A stretch of 64,000 bases of DNA from Treponema sp. Lineage in GTDB: Bacteria > Spirochaetota > Spirochaetia > Treponematales > Treponemataceae. The notes under the pieces are model-generated. The model did no database searches and was not told the DNA's origin. It saw only the letters and a program-made list of their open reading frames with translations. The stretch lies in contig JAKSTJ010000005.1 in the NCBI GenBank assembly GCA_024402635.1, positions 1-64,000 of the forward strand, read 5' to 3'. Of the stretch, positions 59,808 to 64,000 are shown in pieces (the first letter of the stretch is position 1; the number at the start of each line of letters is the position of its first letter). Made by a program: the position numbers and the translations under genes.

Positions 59808-60302
59808 ATGTTAATTTTATCGATTCTATCTGCTATTGTTACAATCTATACAATTTTATGTGTAGTAGATATTTTTCTATCATGGTTTCCGGGAGCAAAA
59901 CGATCTTCTGTCGGAAAAATCATTTCAACAATTTGCGATCCCTATTTGAACTTATTTTCAAAAATAAAATTTCTTAGAATTGGCAACATAGATTTTTCAC
60001 CAATAATTTCAATCGGTATTCTTTCTCTTCTTTCATCTATTCTTGCAGGATTAACTGCTACAGGAAGAATTTATTTAGGCGGAATTTTAGGAACAATCAT
60101 TCAAATGCTTTGGAGCGTAATATCAATGTTCCTTTTTATTCTGCTGCTTTTTTCGTTTATCAGATGGATTACCCTTGCTTCAAATAGAAACAGTGCATTC
60201 TGGAACCAGGTTGATTCATTTCTTCAAAAAGTTGCATACAAAATAAGCAAACCTTTTTCTAAAGGAGTTATTTCTTATAAACAGGCTCTTTTAATTACAT
60301 GA
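59808..60302 (+). CDS. YggT family membrane protein, ended early by TGA
   Basis: A 164-residue membrane protein with N-terminal YggT repeat (VVDIFLSWFPG, DPYLNLFSKI) and further hydrophobic helices. YggT proteins are implicated in envelope and division functions, with an unclear exact role. The frame ends in TGA at 60300-60302, but the same frame stays open for 26 more codons of clearly membrane-like sequence to TAA at 60381. The stop therefore looks like a TGG-to-TGA change, a sequencing error or a recoded codon. A good CAGGAG precedes the ATG. recG follows 12 bases after the distal stop. Confidence 0.75.
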   Translation: MLILSILSAIVTIYTILCVVDIFLSWFPGAKRSSVGKIISTICDPYLNLFSKIKFLRIGNIDFSPIISIGILSLLSSILAGLTATGRIYLGGILGTIIQMLWSVISMFLFILLLFSFIRWITLASNRNSAFWNQVDSFLQKVAYKISKPFSKGVISYKQALLIT

Positions 60303-60383
60303 ATTATTTTAATAGCAGGTTTAGTTGTTGGATATATTCTTTCAACTATTTTAACAGGCTTGTGTTACAGACTTCCAATATAA
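60303..60383 (+). other. Continuation of the YggT frame beyond the TGA
   Basis: In frame after TGA the codons read IILIAGLVVGYILSTILTGL then CYRLPI and TAA. This is a plausible last membrane helix. With Trp at the TGA the whole protein would be 191 residues. Confidence 0.75.
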
Positions 60384-60395
60384 AAAAGGACAAAA

Positions 60396-62636
60396 TTGAA
60401 AGTAAATGATATTAAAAATCCGGTTTCTTCAATTTCAGGAATCGGACCTCAATTAACAAAGACTCTGACAAAAATCAACATTTTTACTGTTGGTGATTTA
60501 CTTCAATATTATCCAAGAGATTACGAAGACCGTTCAAATAAAATACCGATTAAAGATTATAAACTTAGCGGTAAAATTCATACCGTAGCCATAATTACAG
60601 ATCATCAGTGGTTTGGTTACGGAAACATGAAAACCCTAAAACTGATAATAAATGATGGAACCGGAACAGCTGAATTAGTTTGTTTCAGACGAAGTTTTCT
60701 TGAAAAATCAATGATTCCAGGAACAATTGTAAATGTTTCAGGACGATTTGAAATAAAGTACTCAAAACTTCAAAGTTCAACATTTGAAATCACAAAATAT
60801 TCAAATCAAAACATAAATAATAATGAAATAATCAATCTAAAACCAGAAGATTCAAAAGTTTATCCAATCTACAATCTGACAGAAGGATTAACTCAAAAAA
60901 CTTTGCAAAAAACAATAGGCACGGCCATTTCTCAATATGTCCGGGGCATTGATAATGAATTACCAGAATCCTTAATTGAATCAAGAAATCTTCTTACAAA
61001 ACAGGAAGCCCTTAGATTGATTCATCAGCCGGGAAATATTCAGGAAGCAATTTCAGCAAGAAACACACTGGCTTACGAAGAATTGTTTCATTTTCAATAT
61101 TCAATTGCAGAACGAGCTTTTAAGCATCGAGGTTTTATTCCTCAGGCAAACATTCCGGACATTCTTGATGATAACCCTATTGTGCCCGGACAGAATTCAC
61201 AGAGCCAAAAATCAGTTTCAGATGAAGAGTTTAAAAGTACTCTGTCCCCTTTACAATTAAAATTTCTTGAAACCTTGCCATTTCCTTTAACTGAAGATCA
61301 GAAAAACGTTATACATGAGATGAATCTGGAAATTGACCAGGGATATCAAGAAAGAAACAGAATTCTTGTTCAGTACGAACGAGGAATTCCAATACAAACC
61401 AGACAGCCATTTACAATGTCCAGACTTTTACAGGGTGATGTTGGCTCTGGAAAAACTTTAACAGCAATTTTTGTATGCTTAAGAATCATCAGCTGGAAAG
61501 GTCAATGTGCTTTTATGGCTCCAACAGAAATTCTTGCAAGACAACATGCAGAAACTACAGACAAACTATTATCACCTTTGGGAATCCGAACAGCATTTTT
61601 AACAGGAAATGTAAAATCAACAGGAAGAAACCAGTTGTTAAAAGCTTTGAAAAACGGAGAAATTGATATTATTATTGGAACCCACGCTCTTTTTTCAAAT
61701 CAAGTTGTATATAATGATTTACAGCTGGCCGTTATTGATGAACAGCATCGTTTCGGAGTTCTTCAAAGACAGCAAATTCTTGCAAAAGGCCGAACAGAAG
61801 AAAAATGTGGAATGACTTTTGAACCTCACTTACTGATGATGAGTGCAACACCAATTCCACAAACCCTGGCACTTACTGTTTTTGGTGATCTGGATGTTTC
61901 TACTATAAAAACAATGCCACAGGGACGAAAACCAATTCAAACCTATCTTGTAAAAGAAGGGAATGAAAAAAATGCTTATGAAGCTGTTAGAAAAGAATTG
62001 CTTCAAGGACATCAGGCATATTTTGTTTACCCTGCAATTGACAGCGATTATGGAATTGACAAACCAGAGGATACTCAAGATGGAAGCAGCAGAAAACTAA
62101 AATCTGCACAGAAAAACTTTGAACAGCTTTCAAATAATATTTATCCCGAATATAAATGTGCAATCGTTCATTCTAAAATAGATGAAGAAGAACAGAATCA
62201 GATTTTAAGAGATTTTAATCAGGGGAAAATTCAGGTTTTAGCGGCTACAACTGTTATTGAAGTTGGAGTCGATGTTCCAAACGCAACTTGTATGGTAATT
62301 GAACAGGCAGACAGATTTGGGATGGCTCAGCTTCATCAGTTAAGAGGGCGAGTTGGGCGAGGTTCTGATCAGTCTTATTGTTTTTTGATTTACAGTAAAA
62401 ATCTTTCGGAAAGCGGAATTGAACGAATGAAAGCATTAAGACAAAGCACCGACGGATTTTATATTGCTGAACAGGATTTAAAAACCCGTGGTCCTGGAGA
62501 AATGAATGGGACTCTCCAGGCAGGAGCATTGGAATTAGGAGTTGCTGATGTTGTAAGAGACAATTTAATTTTACGACAGGCAAGATTAGATGCCTTTGCC
62601 ATCTTACGACATCAGGCAGAAACTAGAAATCAATAG
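60396..62636 (+). CDS. recG: ATP-dependent DNA helicase RecG
   Basis: A 746-residue RecG. An OB-fold wedge domain is followed by two helicase domains, with Walker A GDVGSGKT, the DExH box DEQHRFG, and the C-terminal RGRVGRG and QxxxR-type motifs with a TRGPGE region. It remodels stalled forks and Holliday junctions. The start is a TTG with AAAAAGGA just upstream. It is longer than usual by about 60 residues, largely in the region before the Walker motif (NIPDILDDNPIVPGQNSQS). The 3' end overlaps the convergent last gene by 14 bases. Confidence 0.95.
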   Translation: MKVNDIKNPVSSISGIGPQLTKTLTKINIFTVGDLLQYYPRDYEDRSNKIPIKDYKLSGKIHTVAIITDHQWFGYGNMKTLKLIINDGTGTAELVCFRRSFLEKSMIPGTIVNVSGRFEIKYSKLQSSTFEITKYSNQNINNNEIINLKPEDSKVYPIYNLTEGLTQKTLQKTIGTAISQYVRGIDNELPESLIESRNLLTKQEALRLIHQPGNIQEAISARNTLAYEELFHFQYSIAERAFKHRGFIPQANIPDILDDNPIVPGQNSQSQKSVSDEEFKSTLSPLQLKFLETLPFPLTEDQKNVIHEMNLEIDQGYQERNRILVQYERGIPIQTRQPFTMSRLLQGDVGSGKTLTAIFVCLRIISWKGQCAFMAPTEILARQHAETTDKLLSPLGIRTAFLTGNVKSTGRNQLLKALKNGEIDIIIGTHALFSNQVVYNDLQLAVIDEQHRFGVLQRQQILAKGRTEEKCGMTFEPHLLMMSATPIPQTLALTVFGDLDVSTIKTMPQGRKPIQTYLVKEGNEKNAYEAVRKELLQGHQAYFVYPAIDSDYGIDKPEDTQDGSSRKLKSAQKNFEQLSNNIYPEYKCAIVHSKIDEEEQNQILRDFNQGKIQVLAATTVIEVGVDVPNATCMVIEQADRFGMAQLHQLRGRVGRGSDQSYCFLIYSKNLSESGIERMKALRQSTDGFYIAEQDLKTRGPGEMNGTLQAGALELGVADVVRDNLILRQARLDAFAILRHQAETRNQ

Positions 62637-64000
62637 TTCCTACAACGTAATTTCCTTTTACAGTTTTTAATTGAAGTGTAAGAATTTCACATTTCTGATT
62701 CTTTTTTCCAAAATTTGTATAAATTTCAGCTTGAACAACAACCGGCTGTAAAATCTTCTGACTTCTGGTTCCATAATAATCAGCCTGAATTGTGTATTTA
62801 CCTTTTTTTGCTGATTTTAAACAGAATTCCTCAGGACCATAACCTCGAGTAAAATCCCTTGAGTTATGTCCACCGATTTCAGTTAACTTGTGACCGTAGT
62901 AACACTTTTCTTTATTAGGATCAGTAACCCACAAATCAATATCACAATCATCAGTATTCCAGGTTAATACAATTCTTATATCCACAGGGAAATTTTCGAG
63001 AACCCGTTTATCATATTTTTTAGTATTAACTTCTTTTTTATGACGATCAATAATTGCATTCATATCATTTAATGCAATCTGTTGAATTTCATCATATCTC
63101 GAATCCCAGGCACCTTCTGCAACATGATACAAAGCATCACAAGCTTCCTGATATTTTCCAACTCGTGCATAGGCAAGTCCAAGATCTCTATAGAACAATG
63201 GAATTTCAGGTCTAAGTTTTGTCAAAGTCTGAAAAATGTTCAGGGCGTGGTTGTACAAATTAGTCTGTCCCATTTGTCCGGTCAAATTAGTCTGTCCCAT
63301 TTGTACCAGTTTATTTCCTAACCCACGAAGAATATCAGTATTTTCCAGTTTCATTTCAGCAAGATTTGAAAGAATTCTGATTGCATAATCAAACTTTTCT
63401 TCTTCCCAAAAATAATCAGCCACATCCATATAGAAAGATGGAGAATCTTTATAAACAGTTTTTAGTTCCAGATATTTTTTGTACATTTGATTCTGCGAAC
63501 AGCGTTTTAATGCCGAAATATAGTCAGCATCGGGATTCCAGGCCTGTAAATTTATTGAAGGCGATTTTTTATCACCTCCAGATTTAGTCGATTTAGCCAG
63601 AGCTGGAACAGAAGCATTTGCAGCAAAGGCCATTTCAGCTTCTTCACGAACGATAGAATCTTCCATCAACATTGGTTCAGCAAAATCTTCAATCAGCATT
63701 TCAGTTCCAGCAGCCTGACGGAAAACACGCCCATCATCAATTTTAGGAACACTTTTCTTGAATTCTTCTGGTTTTGTATTCCACCATTTTTTGAAAACTT
63801 CAAAATTTTTCACAACTCTATCAAAATCAGCTTTGGAATTAATTTTTGAATTTCCTGTAAACAAAGTCTGCCATTCTTTTCGTAATTCTTCAGGAGGTTC
63901 AATTCCATAACGGATATAATCATTAACAGTCTCTAATACAAGAAGTGAAGTATTTTTAGTTACAATTCCATATTTTTTTGATAATTCAAGAATTTCTTCA
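62623..64000 (-). CDS. TPR and DUF2135 protein, N-terminus beyond window
   Basis: The frame is open to the window edge; an internal TTG at 63864 is unlikely to be the start because coding continues upstream (KKYGIVTKNTSLLVLE, typical of the segment after a VWA domain in VIT/VWA proteins). The visible part has TPR-like helices (about YADYFWEEEKFDYAIRIL to KYQEACDALYHVAEG) and a C-terminal DUF2135/YfaP-type beta domain (IRIVLTWNTDDCDIDLWV). A likely exported or surface VIT/VWA/TPR protein. The TPR region contains a duplicated MGQTNL encoded by the window's repeat motif (63256-63304). Confidence 0.8.
   Translation of the reverse strand, partial: EEILELSKKYGIVTKNTSLLVLETVNDYIRYGIEPPEELRKEWQTLFTGNSKINSKADFDRVVKNFEVFKKWWNTKPEEFKKSVPKIDDGRVFRQAAGTEMLIEDFAEPMLMEDSIVREEAEMAFAANASVPALAKSTKSGGDKKSPSINLQAWNPDADYISALKRCSQNQMYKKYLELKTVYKDSPSFYMDVADYFWEEEKFDYAIRILSNLAEMKLENTDILRGLGNKLVQMGQTNLTGQMGQTNLYNHALNIFQTLTKLRPEIPLFYRDLGLAYARVGKYQEACDALYHVAEGAWDSRYDEIQQIALNDMNAIIDRHKKEVNTKKYDKRVLENFPVDIRIVLTWNTDDCDIDLWVTDPNKEKCYYGHKLTEIGGHNSRDFTRGYGPEEFCLKSAKKGKYTIQADYYGTRSQKILQPVVVQAEIYTNFGKKNQKCEILTLQLKTVKGNYVVGTIDF
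63256..63304. repeat. Tandem repeat motif inside a coding region
   Basis: CAAATTAGTCTGTCCCATTT plus GT occurs at 63256-63277 and 63283-63304, a 27-base period equal to 9 codons. On the coding strand it gives MGQTNLTGQ then MGQTNL. The two copies are identical. Confidence 0.9.

Noticed and set aside
60300-60302. Selenocysteine codon in the YggT-family gene
   Set aside because: The residue lies in a hydrophobic helix where Trp is natural, YggT proteins have no known selenoprotein members, and I see no convincing SECIS stem just downstream.
62623-63864. Complete 413-residue gene starting at 63864
   Set aside because: Coding sequence in the same frame continues without a stop to the window edge and matches the segment expected upstream in VIT/VWA proteins, so the gene is truncated by the window.

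Overview
The window is AT-rich (I estimate about 35% G+C by eye, not computed) and reads like a chromosomal segment of a host-associated Treponema (Spirochaetota). This is inferred from the rSAM/lipoprotein system, a PilZ protein, LacI-like/GGDEF and LysM/M23 envelope proteins, a giant beta-strand-repeat surface protein with a FlgD-like C-terminus, and the codon use. No rRNA, tRNA, CRISPR array, insertion sequence or phage gene was recognised.

Layout. 1-323: two copies of a 139-bp-period hairpin repeat, a terminator and a promoter. 324-4439: an operon of three small CYGxP-type lipoproteins, a radical SAM enzyme and a polytopic membrane protein, matching the in-silico-defined but functionally unknown rSAM/lipoprotein system. 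4483-9759: metA, a degenerate alpha/beta-hydrolase, a TrhP-like U32 protein and a RelA/SpoT homologue with an eroded hydrolase site. 9989-15676: a tripartite RND efflux operon (TolC-like, adaptor, pump) plus a PG0541-type small protein. 15673-19613 (minus): prfA, a LacI-like/GGDEF protein and prmC, so the release factor, its methyltransferase and a c-di-GMP enzyme share an operon. 19711-23378 (minus): LysM/M23 peptidase, two rRNA 2'-O-methyltransferases (RlmE, RlmM) and PilZ. 23399-50119 (minus): one 8906-codon gene for a secreted, internally duplicated surface protein. 50235-56004: S1-domain protein, DMT transporter, SGNH hydrolase, Fe-S aldo/keto reductase and LMW phosphatase, interspersed with copies of a short hairpin repeat. 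56094-64000: dnaE, a YggT-family gene broken by one TGA, recG, and the C-terminal part of a TPR/DUF2135 protein that runs off the window.

Three signals stand out. First, the octamer GGGACAGA (TCTGTCCC) occurs about 30 times by eye, in genes and between them. It often sits inside a longer element that also forms tandem 107-bp hairpin units, an inverted pair, and an in-frame duplication in a coding region. Second, several genes have a strong -10 box about 7-10 bases before the start codon and no Shine-Dalgarno, suggesting leaderless mRNAs; these include relA and prfA. Third, the giant protein grows by segmental duplication, including a very recent copy with an exact 111-nt in-frame difference, and is followed directly by a PilZ gene.

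How the genes may work together is partly inferred. c-di-GMP signalling (GGDEF, PilZ) is encoded close to the surface protein and the termination factors. Translation is represented by PrfA, PrmC, RlmE, RlmM, S1 and TrhP, and stringent response by RelA. The envelope is represented by the RND pump, LysM/M23, lipoproteins and giant protein.
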